Assembly: GCF_001598695.1 (NCBI RefSeq)
Contig: NZ_BCZK01000005.1
Coordinates: 248,001 to 312,000, forward strand
Source of the DNA: Klebsiella oxytoca NBRC 105695
GTDB taxonomy: Bacteria > Pseudomonadota > Gammaproteobacteria > Enterobacterales > Enterobacteriaceae
Direction: 5' to 3'
DNA length: 64,000 nucleotides
Of this stretch, positions 18,452 to 28,494 are shown piece after piece. The notes under the pieces were generated by a model. It saw only the letters and a list, made by a program, of their open reading frames with translations, was not told where the DNA came from and did no database searches. Position numbers and translations under genes: made by a program. Numbering within the stretch: the first letter of the stretch is position 1; every line of letters begins with the position of its first letter.

Positions 18452-20305
18452 TTAACGAATGTTGGCGCAGGTCAAGCAGAAGGCGTAGCGATTCTGCGGA
18501 TCATTAAAGGCCGCCAGCTTGTCGCTTTCGTTTTTCACTGCATTAGCCGCAGCGGCCACCGGCGCAGGCAAATAAGCCTGAACCGCCGCCGGCAGCGCCG
18601 CGCGAACGGAACCGGTCAGGCTATCGACCACCATCGAGAAGAAGGTCGGCTCTTCCTGATAATAATTGATATGCCACTCTTTCAGCTTCGCCAGCTCTGC
18701 GGCTTTTGCCACCGCGTCGTCAAAGTCGCCAAGGCTGTCGACCAGACCGTTTGCTTTCGCATCTTCACCGGTCCAGACGTGGCCCTGGGCGATTTGGTCG
18801 ATTTTTTCCGGCGTGCTCTTACGCGCGTTCGCCACCAGGGTGATAAAGCGCTTATAGCCGTTTTCGATGCTGAGCTGCATCAGCTGTTGTACTTCCGGCG
18901 GAAGCGCTTTAGTGGTGGAGACATCGGCCAGCGGAGAGGTGGCCACGCCATCGGTATGAACGCCAATCGAGCCGAGCGTATTTTCGACGGTGTTAATTAC
19001 CCCAAAGATACCGATAGAACCGGTCAGGGTGCTGGGGTTCGCGACGATATAATCCGCCGGGGTGGAGATCCAGTAGCCGCCGGAGGCCGCCATGCCGCCC
19101 ATCGATACCACCACCGGTTTGCCGGCCGCTTTTGCCGCCGCCAGCTCTTCGCGAATCACCTCCGAGGCGCTGACGCTGCCGCCAGGGCTGTTTACCCGCA
19201 GTACGATAGCTTTTACTTTCGGATCGAGGCGGGCATCGCGGATCTGCGCAGCGGTAGTGTCGCCGCCGACGTTACCCGGCGTTTCCTCGCCATCCATAAT
19301 CGCGCCGTTAGCAAAGATAACCGCTATCGCGGAGCCTTTATCGGCAGGCGTTTTCACGGTGTAGTCGTAGTAGCTGATCGCGCTGTAGTTATTATCCGCT
19401 TTGCTCCAGCCAAACTGCTTAGTCAGCGCTTTCTCCACTTCGGTAGAGGTGCCAAGCTCGTCAACCAGCTTGTTATCCAGCGCGTACCTGGCGGTGTCGC
19501 CATCAACTTTACGCAGACCGTCGAGGACCCCCTGAGCGCCAGGGAACAGCTGCTGTGCGGAGATCTGGCGGTTGGCGGCGATGGTGTTGAGGTAGTTTTG
19601 CCACAGTTCGCCAATCCAACGGCTATCCGCCTCGCGCGCTGCCGGGGACATATCATCGCGGATAAACGGCTCTACCGCTGATTTATAAGTGCCGACGCGG
19701 AAAACGTGGGTCGATACTTTGAGTTTGTCGAGCAGCGATTTGTAGTACAGGCCGTTGGTCGCGAAACCATGCAGATCCACTTCGCCCTGCGGCGAAAGCC
19801 AGATTTTATTGGCGAAGCTGGCCAGATAATACTGCCCCTGGCTGTAGCTGCTGCCAATGGCGTAGACCGGTTTGCCGCTATCGCGGAATTCGCGCAGCGC
19901 TTTACCGATGTACTGCATCGATGGCTGATCGCCGCCGGCAAAGTTTTTCAGATCCAGCACGATGCCGGTGATATTGCGGTCGTCTTTCGCCTGGCGAATT
20001 GTCTGCACAATATCAAACAGCGAGTTTTCCTGTAGGCGATCCGAGCTGGCGCCAAACAGTTGACGGCCAATGACCCCAAGTTTGCTGCTGGCCGAAGGTT
20101 TATCGACCACCACGCCGGTGATATCCATCAGCAGCGCGCCGCGAGTGGTATGCTCTGTTGTGTTACTGCTGAACTGGGCCCAGATACCGACGCAGGCCAG
20201 CACCAGCACAAGGAAAACCACGTTCAGTGCGAGCTGGCGAATGAAGTTGAGCACTCGCCATGTCCATTTAAAGATTCCGGCGAGCAGTCGCCAAAGAGTT
20301 CGCAT
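18452..20305 (-). CDS. sppA: Signal peptide peptidase SppA (protease IV)
   Basis: 617 residues, one less than in E. coli. One N-terminal membrane anchor (about 25-44), then two tandem peptidase S49 domains facing the periplasm. The Ser-Lys dyad is split between the halves: Lys208 in [10 protein letters not shown] and Ser408 in [10 protein letters not shown], matching Lys209/Ser409 of E. coli. It degrades cleaved signal peptides in the inner membrane. Divergent from ydjA. Confidence 0.96.
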   Translation of the reverse strand: MRTLWRLLAGIFKWTWRVLNFIRQLALNVVFLVLVLACVGIWAQFSSNTTEHTTRGALLMDITGVVVDKPSASSKLGVIGRQLFGASSDRLQENSLFDIVQTIRQAKDDRNITGIVLDLKNFAGGDQPSMQYIGKALREFRDSGKPVYAIGSSYSQGQYYLASFANKIWLSPQGEVDLHGFATNGLYYKSLLDKLKVSTHVFRVGTYKSAVEPFIRDDMSPAAREADSRWIGELWQNYLNTIAANRQISAQQLFPGAQGVLDGLRKVDGDTARYALDNKLVDELGTSTEVEKALTKQFGWSKADNNYSAISYYDYTVKTPADKGSAIAVIFANGAIMDGEETPGNVGGDTTAAQIRDARLDPKVKAIVLRVNSPGGSVSASEVIREELAAAKAAGKPVVVSMGGMAASGGYWISTPADYIVANPSTLTGSIGIFGVINTVENTLGSIGVHTDGVATSPLADVSTTKALPPEVQQLMQLSIENGYKRFITLVANARKSTPEKIDQIAQGHVWTGEDAKANGLVDSLGDFDDAVAKAAELAKLKEWHINYYQEEPTFFSMVVDSLTGSVRAALPAAVQAYLPAPVAAAANAVKNESDKLAAFNDPQNRYAFCLTCANIR

Positions 20306-20333
20306 GTATTCTCCCTAACCATTATCAAAATAG

Positions 20334-21023
<690 letters not shown>

Positions 21024-21035
21024 GTCCATTCTCGT

Positions 21036-21238
21036 TATGCCGGGCGGGCCCGGCTCACCGCCGCCTCCGGGATTGTAGCCCGGCTAAGCGCAGCGCGAGT
21101 CGGGTGGAAGCCGTACCAGTGTACCAGGCTCGACACCTTTCCCGGAGGCGGTGCTGGCGCATCTGCCCGGGCGACCAAACCGCGGACGGCTGGGAACCCG
21201 TAGCCCGGATAAGGCGCGTCAAGCGCCGCCTCCGGGAA
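21036..21238. repeat. BIME (clustered REP palindromes)
   Basis: Several REP-like units of the form CCGCCTCCGGG / CCCGGAGGCGG and GTAGCCCGG(A/C)TAAG in alternating orientation between the convergent ydjA and phosphatase genes. Units here and at 27.96-28.12 kb share the same core. Confidence 0.75.
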
Positions 21239-21254
21239 TTTAACAGCGATGAGG

Positions 21255-22001
21255 TTACTTCTGCCGTTTGGCGAATTCGTCTTTCGCTTTCTGAAGCTGC
21301 TGCTGGAAGGCCGGGTTGGTATGCAGCGTGGCAACCACCGCCGAACCGACAATCCGCGCCGCGTCGACGTCGCTCTGCCAGTGATAGCCGCAGATCACCC
21401 GGCTTTCGCCCAGCTCAAAGCCGCGCTTAAGAATTTCATTTTGCCGCTGCGGATTAATCTCAGCCAGCACCAGCGCGGTGGCCCAGCCGATAGAGGTGTG
21501 GCCGGAGGGGTAGGAGCCGTTTTTCGATAGCGTATCCTGTTCCTTGGTGTTACAGGTGGCGACTCCGTAAAACGCAAAGGGGCGAATGCGCATGTATTTC
21601 TCCTTCGCCCCTCGCGTGGCCAGGTCGCCGGCATCTTCAATCATATTGGTGAGCAGCTTGTGCAGCTCCGGCGCATCTTTGGCGGTAATGGGCGAGCCGA
21701 AGGCACCCGAGAAGGCGTTGGCGACGCCGCCGCCGCTCAGGTTTGCGTCTTCCGCCGCCAGTTTGCCGCGCTCGGTGCCGCGCAGCAGGCGTCCCTTCTC
21801 ATACATGGCCTGATCGTTTAAAAACGCGATACTGCCCACCTCCGGCGGCGGCGGTAGCAGCGCGAGGCTGTCGATAGCCTGCGCATTGGTCAGGTAGTAG
21901 AGATCCGGTTTGGTGGTGACGTCGTTACCGGCGGGAACCAGGGCGAAAGCGTTGATGGAGAAGAAACTGGCCAGGCAAAGGGCGAGAACACGCTTTTTCA
22001 T
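21255..22001 (-). CDS. phoC: Class A non-specific acid phosphatase (PhoC/PhoN type)
   Basis: 248 residues with a signal peptide ([20 protein letters not shown], cut near 20). The PAP2-type signature is complete: K133-X6-R140-P141, PSGH at 165-168 and S200-R201-X5-H207-X3-D211, with His207 the phosphoryl acceptor. It hydrolyses organic phosphate esters in the periplasm; enzymes of this type from Klebsiella, Raoultella and Morganella also transfer phosphate to nucleosides. It is inserted between ydjA and selD, adjacent genes in E. coli. The exact name (PhoC versus PhoN) is by similarity only. Confidence 0.93.
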   Translation of the reverse strand: MKKRVLALCLASFFSINAFALVPAGNDVTTKPDLYYLTNAQAIDSLALLPPPPEVGSIAFLNDQAMYEKGRLLRGTERGKLAAEDANLSGGGVANAFSGAFGSPITAKDAPELHKLLTNMIEDAGDLATRGAKEKYMRIRPFAFYGVATCNTKEQDTLSKNGSYPSGHTSIGWATALVLAEINPQRQNEILKRGFELGESRVICGYHWQSDVDAARIVGSAVVATLHTNPAFQQQLQKAKDEFAKRQK

Positions 22002-22049
22002 GAAAACTTCCTTACGTTGTTATATGTCCAGACAAAACAGAATTTTTTG

Positions 22050-22067
22050 TTGTTACATTTCTGTCAT
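22050..22067 (+). promoter_or_regulatory. possible Pho box
   Basis: TTGTTAC-ATTT-CTGTCAT fits the PhoB pattern of two seven-base repeats 11 bases apart (second repeat perfect, first four of seven). It lies 49 bases before the phosphatase start but points away from it, toward selD. Function is uncertain for that reason. Confidence 0.35.
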
Positions 22068-22228
22068 TTTTTAGTAAAGGGTAAAATGACGACGAAAAAG
22101 CGGGCCCGCATCGCAAAATCGGTTTTTTGTCTGCTTAATGAGCAACCATACGCGATTTCGGACTGTCGCACTTACCACTCCGCCATTTGGGCGCTACCAT
22201 ATCGGGATTGCAATGACAGGAGATGTCC

Positions 22229-23272
22229 ATGAGCGAGCAAGCCATTCGTTTAACGCAATACAGCCACGGAGCCGGTTGCGGATGTAAAATTTCCCCTAAA
22301 GTGCTGGAAACCATCCTGCAGAGCGACCAGGCCAAATTTATTGACCCGAATCTGCTGGTGGGGAATGAAACCAGCGATGATGCCGCGGTCTACGATCTCG
22401 GCAACGGTACCTCGATTGTCAGTACTACCGACTTTTTTATGCCGATCGTCGATAATCCGTTCGACTTTGGGCGCATTGCCGCGACAAACGCCATCAGCGA
22501 TATTTTCGCTATGGGCGGCAAGCCGATAATGGCCATCGCTATCCTCGGCTGGCCCATCAATACGCTGGCGCCGGAAATTGCCCGTCAGGTAGTTGATGGC
22601 GGGCGTTTTGCCTGCCAGCAGGCGGGGATCGCGCTGGCCGGGGGCCACTCGATTGATGCGCCTGAACCCATCTTCGGTCTTGCGGTGACCGGCGTGGTTC
22701 CGACCGAGCGGGTGAAGAAAAACAGTACCGCTCAGGCCGGATGCAAACTCTACCTCACGAAACCGCTGGGTATCGGCGTGCTGACCACTGCCGAGAAAAA
22801 GTCGCTGCTGAAGCCGGAACATCAGGGGCTGGCGACGGAAACCATGTGCCAGATGAACCTCGTCGGCTCGGCGTTCGCCAACATTGACGGCGTGAAGGCG
22901 ATGACCGACGTCACCGGCTTCGGACTGCTGGGGCATCTGAGCGAAGTGTGCCGCGGCGCGGGCGTACAGGCGCAACTCACCTATGCCAGTATCCCGAAAC
23001 TACCGGGCGTGGAAGAGTATATTGCGGCCGGTGCGGTGCCGGGCGGAACCGGGCGAAACTTTGCCAGCTACGGGCATCTGATGGGCGAAATGCCGCCTGA
23101 GTGGCGCGATCTGCTGTGCGATCCGCAAACCTCCGGCGGCCTGCTGCTGGCGGTAACGCCGGAAGCCGAGGACGAGGTGCTGGCAGCAGCCGCTGAATAT
23201 GGCATCACGCTGACCGCTATCGGCGAGCTGGTGACCGCCCGCGGCGGACGCCCTATGATCGAGATTCGTTGA
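22229..23272 (+). CDS. selD: Selenide, water dikinase SelD
   Basis: 347 residues, equal to E. coli SelD. Active-site Cys17 and Lys20 in GAGCGCK and the glycine-rich ATP-binding segments are present. Codon 17 is TGC, so it is a cysteine and not a selenocysteine form. It makes selenophosphate for tRNA and protein selenium insertion. The second ATG is chosen: AGGAG lies six bases before it but only one base... before the first. Followed by topB four bases later. Confidence 0.96.
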   Translation: MSEQAIRLTQYSHGAGCGCKISPKVLETILQSDQAKFIDPNLLVGNETSDDAAVYDLGNGTSIVSTTDFFMPIVDNPFDFGRIAATNAISDIFAMGGKPIMAIAILGWPINTLAPEIARQVVDGGRFACQQAGIALAGGHSIDAPEPIFGLAVTGVVPTERVKKNSTAQAGCKLYLTKPLGIGVLTTAEKKSLLKPEHQGLATETMCQMNLVGSAFANIDGVKAMTDVTGFGLLGHLSEVCRGAGVQAQLTYASIPKLPGVEEYIAAGAVPGGTGRNFASYGHLMGEMPPEWRDLLCDPQTSGGLLLAVTPEAEDEVLAAAAEYGITLTAIGELVTARGGRPMIEIR

Positions 23273-23276
23273 TTTC

Positions 23277-25232
23277 ATGCGGCTGTTTATTGCAGAAAAG
23301 CCGAGTCTCGGCCGCGCCATTGCCGATGTGCTGCCAAAACCGCATCGCAAAGGCGATGGTTATATTGAATGCGGCAACGGACAGGTGGTCACCTGGTGTA
23401 TCGGCCACCTGCTGGAGCAGGCTCAGCCGGACGTCTATGATGAGCGCTATGCGCGCTGGAATCTGCTCGACCTGCCTATCGTTCCGGAAAAGTGGCAGCT
23501 CCAGCCCAAGCCCTCGGTGACCAAACAGCTTAACGTGATTGAGCGTTTGCTTGGCGATGCGCAGGAAGTGATCCACGCGGGTGACCCGGACAGAGAAGGT
23601 CAACTGCTGGTGGACGAGGTGCTCGACTACCTGCAGCTGGCGCCGGAAAAGCGCCAGCAGGTGCAGCGCTGCCTGATTAACGATCTCAACCCGCAGGCGG
23701 TGGAGCGGGCGATTAACCGCCTGCGCGCCAATAGCGAGTTCGTTCCGCTGTGCGTCTCGGCGCTGGCTCGCGCCCGCGCCGACTGGTTATATGGGATCAA
23801 TATGACCCGCGCCTACACCATCCTTGGGCGTAACGCGGGTTATCAAGGGGTGCTATCGGTCGGACGCGTGCAAACGCCGGTGCTTGGCCTGGTTGTACGC
23901 CGCGATGAAGAGATTGAAAACTTCGTCGCCAAAGACTTCTTCGATGTGAAGGCGCATATCGTCACCCCGAAGGAGGAGCGTTTTGTCGCCACCTGGATCC
24001 CCAGCGAGGCCTGTGAACCCTACCAGGATGAAGAGGGACGGCTGCTGCATCGTTCGCTTGCCGAACATGTGGTCAAGCGCATTGAGGGCCAGCCGGCGAC
24101 GGTGACCGCTTATAACGACAAGCGGGACTCCGAGCCAGCGCCGCTGCCGTTTTCCCTCTCGGCGCTGCAGATTGAAGCCGCGAAGCGCTTCGGATTTAGC
24201 GCGCAGAACGTGCTGGATATTTGCCAGAAGCTGTATGAAACCCATAAGCTGATTACCTATCCGCGTTCGGACAGCCGCTATCTGCCGGAAGAGCATTTTG
24301 CCGGAAGACATGCGGTGCTGAACGCCATCAGCGTACATGCGCCTGACCTGCTGCCGCAGCCGGTGGTGGACCCGGAGATCCGCAACCGCTGCTGGGACGA
24401 TAAAAAGGTCGATGCCCACCACGCCATTATCCCCACCGCGCGCAGTTCGCAGGTGAAGCTCAGCGACAACGAAGAAAAGGTTTACACCCTGATTGCCCGC
24501 CAGTATCTGATGCAGTTCTGCCCGGATGCGGTGTTCAGAAAGTGTCAGATCGATCTTGATATCGCCAACGGTAAGTTTGTGGCCAAGGCGCGTTTTCTGG
24601 CAGAAGCGGGCTGGCGAACCCTGTTAGGCAATAAAGAGCGCGATGAAGAAAACGACGGCATGCCGCTGCCGGTGGTCGCTAAAGATGATGAGCTCCTGTG
24701 CGAAAAAGGGGAAGTGGTGGAGCGCCAGACCCAGCCGCCGCGTCACTTTACCGACGCCACGCTGCTGTCGGCGATGACCGGTATTGCCCGCTTTGTGCAG
24801 GATAAAGACCTGAAGAAAATTTTGCGCGCCACGGACGGTCTCGGTACGGAGGCGACCCGCGCCGGAATTATCGAGCTATTGTTCAAACGCGGTTTTCTGA
24901 CCAAGAAAGGGCGCTATATCCACTCTACCGATGCCGGCAAGGCGCTTTTCCATTCGTTGCCGGAGATGGCGACGCGTCCGGACATGACTGCCCACTGGGA
25001 GTCGATTCTGACGCAAATCAGCGAGAAACAGTGCCGTTATCAGGATTTCATGCAGCCGCTGGTCGGGACGCTGTTCCAGCTTATTGACCAGGCCCGTAGC
25101 ACGCCGGTACGCCGCTTCCGCGGAATTGCGGCGCCGGGGGAGGGGAAGAAAAGCTTTAGCAAGGGGAAAGGCAGAGCCAAAGCGAAAGATAAAAAAAGCG
25201 CCGCCGGCCCTGCGGCGGAAAACCCGCAGTAA
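23277..25232 (+). CDS. topB: DNA topoisomerase III
   Basis: 651 residues, two fewer than in E. coli. TOPRIM domain with Glu7 region and DPDREGQ (103-109), catalytic Tyr328 in [11 protein letters not shown], and a basic C-terminal tail ([13 protein letters not shown]). Type IA enzyme that decatenates replicating DNA. Its start is four bases after the selD stop, so it is translated from the selD message; the shared operon is as in E. coli. Confidence 0.96.
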   Translation: MRLFIAEKPSLGRAIADVLPKPHRKGDGYIECGNGQVVTWCIGHLLEQAQPDVYDERYARWNLLDLPIVPEKWQLQPKPSVTKQLNVIERLLGDAQEVIHAGDPDREGQLLVDEVLDYLQLAPEKRQQVQRCLINDLNPQAVERAINRLRANSEFVPLCVSALARARADWLYGINMTRAYTILGRNAGYQGVLSVGRVQTPVLGLVVRRDEEIENFVAKDFFDVKAHIVTPKEERFVATWIPSEACEPYQDEEGRLLHRSLAEHVVKRIEGQPATVTAYNDKRDSEPAPLPFSLSALQIEAAKRFGFSAQNVLDICQKLYETHKLITYPRSDSRYLPEEHFAGRHAVLNAISVHAPDLLPQPVVDPEIRNRCWDDKKVDAHHAIIPTARSSQVKLSDNEEKVYTLIARQYLMQFCPDAVFRKCQIDLDIANGKFVAKARFLAEAGWRTLLGNKERDEENDGMPLPVVAKDDELLCEKGEVVERQTQPPRHFTDATLLSAMTGIARFVQDKDLKKILRATDGLGTEATRAGIIELLFKRGFLTKKGRYIHSTDAGKALFHSLPEMATRPDMTAHWESILTQISEKQCRYQDFMQPLVGTLFQLIDQARSTPVRRFRGIAAPGEGKKSFSKGKGRAKAKDKKSAAGPAAENPQ

Positions 25233-25257
25233 AAAACCCCGGGAAGCCGGGGTTTTT
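25232..25257 (+). terminator. topB terminator
   Basis: 11-base stem AAAAACCCCGG/CCGGGGTTTTT with a GAAG loop, directly at the topB stop codon. Also works on the minus strand, so it could serve gdhA too. Confidence 0.9.
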
Positions 25258-25304
25258 CAATTATGCACCGAATCCGCATGCAGGGGTTCATTCAGCGAGT
25301 GGGC

Positions 25305-26648
25305 TTAAATCACACCCTGAGCCAGCATAGCGTCAGCAACCTTCACGAAACCGGCGATATTGGCGCCGCGCACGTAGTTGGTCTGCTTCGCTTCGCCGCC
25401 GTACTGCACGCAGGCGTGGTGAATATCCAGCATGATGTGGTGCAGACGCGCATCCACTTTTTCCGCTTTCCAGCCCATGCGCGCGGCGTTCTGCGCCATT
25501 TCCAGGCCGGAGGTGGCGACGCCGCCGGCGTTCGCGGCTTTACCCGGCGCGAACAGTACGCCCGCTTCAAGGAACAGATCGGTGGCGGCGATGGTGGTTG
25601 GCATATTGGCGCCTTCCGCTACGGCCTTCACGCCGTTAGCGATCAACTGACGGGCGGCATCGACGTCCAGCTCGTTCTGCGTCGCGCACGGCAGCGCGAT
25701 ATCCACCGGTACGGACCACGGCTGTTTGCCTTCCAGATAGGTCAGGCCAAACTCGCGCGCGTAATCCGCTACGCGGCCATGGCAACGCTCTTTAATGTCG
25801 ATCAGGCGCGCCAGTTTTTCTTTGGTGAAGCCTGCCTCGTCGACGACGGTGCCGTTAGAGTCGGACGCTGTAATCACCCGCGCGCCAAGCTCCATCGCTT
25901 TCTCGATGGCGTACTGCGCCACGTTGCCAGAGCCGGAAACCGCCACGCGAGCGCCTTCAAAGCCCAAACCGTGGCGCTTAAGCATCGCTTCGGTGAAGTA
26001 AATCAGGCCATAGCCGGTGGCTTCCGGACGAATCAGGCTGCCGCCGAAGGAGAGACCTTTGCCGGTAAATACGCAGGCGCTGTTGTTAGAGAGCTTACGC
26101 ATCATCCCGGCCATAAAGCCGACTTCACGACCGCCTACGCCGATATCACCGGCAGGCACGTCGGTATCCGGCCCCAGATGACGATACAGTTCGGTCATCA
26201 GCGCCTGGCAGAAACGCATGACTTCGCCGTCGCTCTTGCCTTTAGGATCGAAATCGCTGCCGCCTTTACCGCCGCCCATAGGCAGGGTGGTCAGGGCGTT
26301 TTTGAAGGTTTGTTCAAAGCCAAGGAATTTCAGAATCGACAGGTTTACGGAGGGGTGAAAACGCATACCGCCCTTGTACGGGCCGATGGCGGAGTTGAAC
26401 TGCACGCGCCATGCGCGGTTAACCTGAACCTGGTTACGGTCATCAACCCAAACGACGCGGAACTGGATAGCACGCTCCGGTTCAACCAGACGTTCCAGCA
26501 AATTCATCTGGCGATAGCGCGGATTTTCCTCAAGGAAGGGCCACAGGGTGGTCATCACCTCGCGGACGGCCTGAGCAAATTCAGTTTGATTTGGATCGCG
26601 CTGTTGAACGCGGGCGAGAAAACCTTCCAGAGTGCACGTCTGATCCAT
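25305..26648 (-). CDS. gdhA: NADP-specific glutamate dehydrogenase
   Basis: 447 residues, equal to E. coli GdhA. Substrate segments GGMRFHPSVN and PMGGGKGGSDFDPKGKS (catalytic lysines) and the NADP Rossmann motif VSGSGNVAQYA are intact. It assimilates ammonia into glutamate when ammonia is plentiful. In E. coli ynjI lies between topB and gdhA and ynjH between gdhA and nudG; both are absent here. Confidence 0.97.
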   Translation of the reverse strand: MDQTCTLEGFLARVQQRDPNQTEFAQAVREVMTTLWPFLEENPRYRQMNLLERLVEPERAIQFRVVWVDDRNQVQVNRAWRVQFNSAIGPYKGGMRFHPSVNLSILKFLGFEQTFKNALTTLPMGGGKGGSDFDPKGKSDGEVMRFCQALMTELYRHLGPDTDVPAGDIGVGGREVGFMAGMMRKLSNNSACVFTGKGLSFGGSLIRPEATGYGLIYFTEAMLKRHGLGFEGARVAVSGSGNVAQYAIEKAMELGARVITASDSNGTVVDEAGFTKEKLARLIDIKERCHGRVADYAREFGLTYLEGKQPWSVPVDIALPCATQNELDVDAARQLIANGVKAVAEGANMPTTIAATDLFLEAGVLFAPGKAANAGGVATSGLEMAQNAARMGWKAEKVDARLHHIMLDIHHACVQYGGEAKQTNYVRGANIAGFVKVADAMLAQGVI

Positions 26649-26830
26649 AGATATAATTTCCCCTTATGGTTGTGGTTGCGTCTATTTATTATGATTCGGC
26701 CCTTGAAAAAGCCGATTTTCCGACTATACCACCGGGAATCGTTAGGTAAGCAAGGAAAAATTGTTCGGAAAGCAAAATTTATAATCAGGCATGGGTCATA
26801 ATCAAAAACGATGACCGCTGCCTGACAGAA

Positions 26831-27241
26831 TTAGCGGGAGAGGAGATCGGCGCGCTGGGCGATAAAGGCTTCCAGCAGGGGGATGTCCGCTGGCGCAAGG
26901 TTGAAGCTAAAGGCCTCCTGCGGGGAACACCAGCGCAGCTGACTGTGATAGCGGGCGATGGGTTCGCCGCTAAAATGAGGGACCCACCAGGCGTGAAGAT
27001 GAATCAGGCGAGCGGAAATTTCGCGCCGATGGCTGGCGATATAGCATCCCGGGCTGGCGTCGATCTCCAGCTCTTCCCGGAGCTCGCGGGCCAGCGCCTC
27101 GGCCTGGGTTTCGCCGGGTTCGACTTTACCGCCGGCAAATTCCCACATCCCCGGCTGATCCGCGTGGGGAGGGCGCTGCGCCAGCAAAATTTGCCCGTTG
27201 CGTTCGATAATGGCGGCAACAACATCAAAAGTTTTTAGCAT
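26831..27241 (-). CDS. nudG: NudG, pyrimidine (d)NTP pyrophosphohydrolase
   Basis: 136 residues, close to the 135 of E. coli NudG. The Nudix box runs GGKVEPGETQAEALAREL-REELEI at about 37-59; metal ligands (REL, EE) are kept, but the usual Gly near its end is Glu (EELEI instead of EELGI). It cleans oxidised or methylated pyrimidine nucleotides. Two ATGs nine bases apart are possible starts and neither has a good ribosome site; the inner one fits the family best. Divergent from ynjF. Confidence 0.9.
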   Translation of the reverse strand: MLKTFDVVAAIIERNGQILLAQRPPHADQPGMWEFAGGKVEPGETQAEALARELREELEIDASPGCYIASHRREISARLIHLHAWWVPHFSGEPIARYHSQLRWCSPQEAFSFNLAPADIPLLEAFIAQRADLLSR

Positions 27242-27327
27242 GTGAATCATCGTTCTGTACGAAAGAAACGCCTATTATCACCGCCCTGGTACTCTGCAAA
27301 CAACCCTGAATCCGCTGGAGAAACTTC

Positions 27328-27945
27328 GTGCTTGATCGTTATCTGCATCCGCGTTTGAAACCTGCCCTCAACGCCACCGCCGCTCTGCTGGATCGTCCAG
27401 CCGTTTCTCCCGACGGTCTGACCCTGCTTGGCTTTGCAATTGGCGTACTGGCGCTGCCGTTTTTAGCCCTGGGCTGGTATCAGGCGGCGCTGGCGGCGAT
27501 AGTGCTTAACCGCCTGCTGGACGGCCTCGACGGCGCACTGGCCCGGCGACGCGGATTGACCGATGCGGGCGGTTTTCTCGATATTTCCCTCGATTTTCTG
27601 TTTTACGCCCTGGTGCCGTTTGGCTTTATTCTGGCCGACCCGGCGAGCAACGCGCTGGCGGGCGGCTGGCTGCTGTTCGCGTTTATCGGTACCGGCAGCA
27701 GCTTTCTCGCCTTTGCCGCGCTGGCGACAAAGCATCAGATCGCCAATCCGGGCTACGCCCACAAATCGTTTTACTATCTTGGCGGATTGACGGAAGGGAC
27801 GGAAACCATCGCGCTGTTTGTGCTGAGCTGTCTGTTCCCGGCATGGTTTGCCTGGCTGGCGTGGATTTTTGGCGCGCTGTGCTGGCTGACGACCTTTACG
27901 CGGGTGTGGAGCGGATACCTGACCCTGAAACAGGTAAAAGAGTGA
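27328..27945 (+). CDS. ynjF: YnjF, CDP-alcohol phosphatidyltransferase family protein
   Basis: 205 residues, about the length of E. coli YnjF. The family signature D-x2-DG-x2-AR-x8-G-x3-D-x3-D is seen in LLDGLDGALARRRG ... GGFLDISLD (about 69-91), with six likely membrane segments. It should move a phosphatidyl or similar group onto an alcohol; the substrates are unknown. GTG start with GGAG before it. Followed by a BIME. Confidence 0.92.
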   Translation: MLDRYLHPRLKPALNATAALLDRPAVSPDGLTLLGFAIGVLALPFLALGWYQAALAAIVLNRLLDGLDGALARRRGLTDAGGFLDISLDFLFYALVPFGFILADPASNALAGGWLLFAFIGTGSSFLAFAALATKHQIANPGYAHKSFYYLGGLTEGTETIALFVLSCLFPAWFAWLAWIFGALCWLTTFTRVWSGYLTLKQVKE

Positions 27946-27957
27946 TGAGCAGGTTTT

Positions 27958-28126
27958 ATGCCGGGCGGCGGCTGACGCCTTGCCCGGCCTACGGGTTCGA
28001 AGCCGTCTGCGGGCCGGTAGCCCGGACAGATGCGCCGCACCGCCTCCGGGAAATTCACCCACTCTGCGCGATGCTCCCGGGGGCGGCGCTTAACGCGCCT
28101 TGCCCTGGCTACGGGTTCTGACGACC
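27958..28126. repeat. BIME (clustered REP palindromes)
   Basis: Units such as GCCGGGCGGCGGCTGACGCC, TTGCCCGGCCTACGGG, GTAGCCCGG and CCGCCTCCGGG in alternating orientation between the convergent ynjF and the small membrane gene. Same core as the cluster at 21 kb. Confidence 0.75.
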
Positions 28127-28144
28127 GTTACACAGGTGTCTGAG

Positions 28145-28185
28145 TCTAAAGGAAAATCAGCGCCAACAAGAAAATAACAGCGCTG
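28145..28185 (-). terminator. possible terminator of the small membrane gene
   Basis: Minus-strand stem CAGCGC/GCGCTG with a 16-base loop, followed by ATTTTCCTTT, 25 bases past the gene. Confidence 0.4.
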
Positions 28186-28209
28186 GTGGTACGGCGAATC
28201 AGGAGTGAA

Positions 28210-28437
28210 TTAGTTTGTAAGGCTGGCCAGAACCAGGCCAAAACCCACCCCAGCGCTGAGAATTAGTGTCAGGATCGCATTGCGCCATACGCGCCAGTGT
28301 TTGCCGAAAGTATCGGGATCGGATTTGTGTTTATGCCAGGTTTGCCATGCAACGGCGACAGTAGCCACGATGGGCAAACCCACCATAAATGTCAGAATAA
28401 GATTTTCGATATACTCGGTATTAATGGTCAATTTCAT
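28210..28437 (-). CDS. small two-segment inner-membrane protein of unknown function
   Basis: 75 residues; not recognised. Two predicted membrane helices (about 13-31 and 53-71) joined by a charged loop WHKHKSDPDTFGKHWRVWR rich in His, Lys and Arg. A good ribosome site (AAAGGA, six bases before the ATG) and normal codon use support a real gene. It lies 57 bases downstream of ynjE on the same strand and may share its transcript. E. coli has no gene here as far as I recall. No function is offered. Confidence 0.75.
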   Translation of the reverse strand: MKLTINTEYIENLILTFMVGLPIVATVAVAWQTWHKHKSDPDTFGKHWRVWRNAILTLILSAGVGFGLVLASLTN

Positions 28438-28494
28438 CGTCCTTTATCATTAACGTGCCGGGCAAATCCATCGCCCGGCATCAAAGCCGCGATA

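Noticed and set aside
18431-19681. 416-residue open frame opposite sppA
   Set aside because: Antisense shadow of a well-identified gene; low-complexity Arg/Gly/His-rich translation.
21255-22001. phosphatase as a recent horizontal acquisition
   Set aside because: Base and codon use look like the neighbours; close homologues are normal in Klebsiella and Raoultella as I recall.
22017-22232. 71-residue plus-strand frame before selD
   Set aside because: No ribosome site, overlaps the selD start, composition not protein-like.
25263-26801. 512-residue open frame opposite gdhA
   Set aside because: Longest antisense frame in the window, but it exactly covers gdhA and its translation resembles no family.
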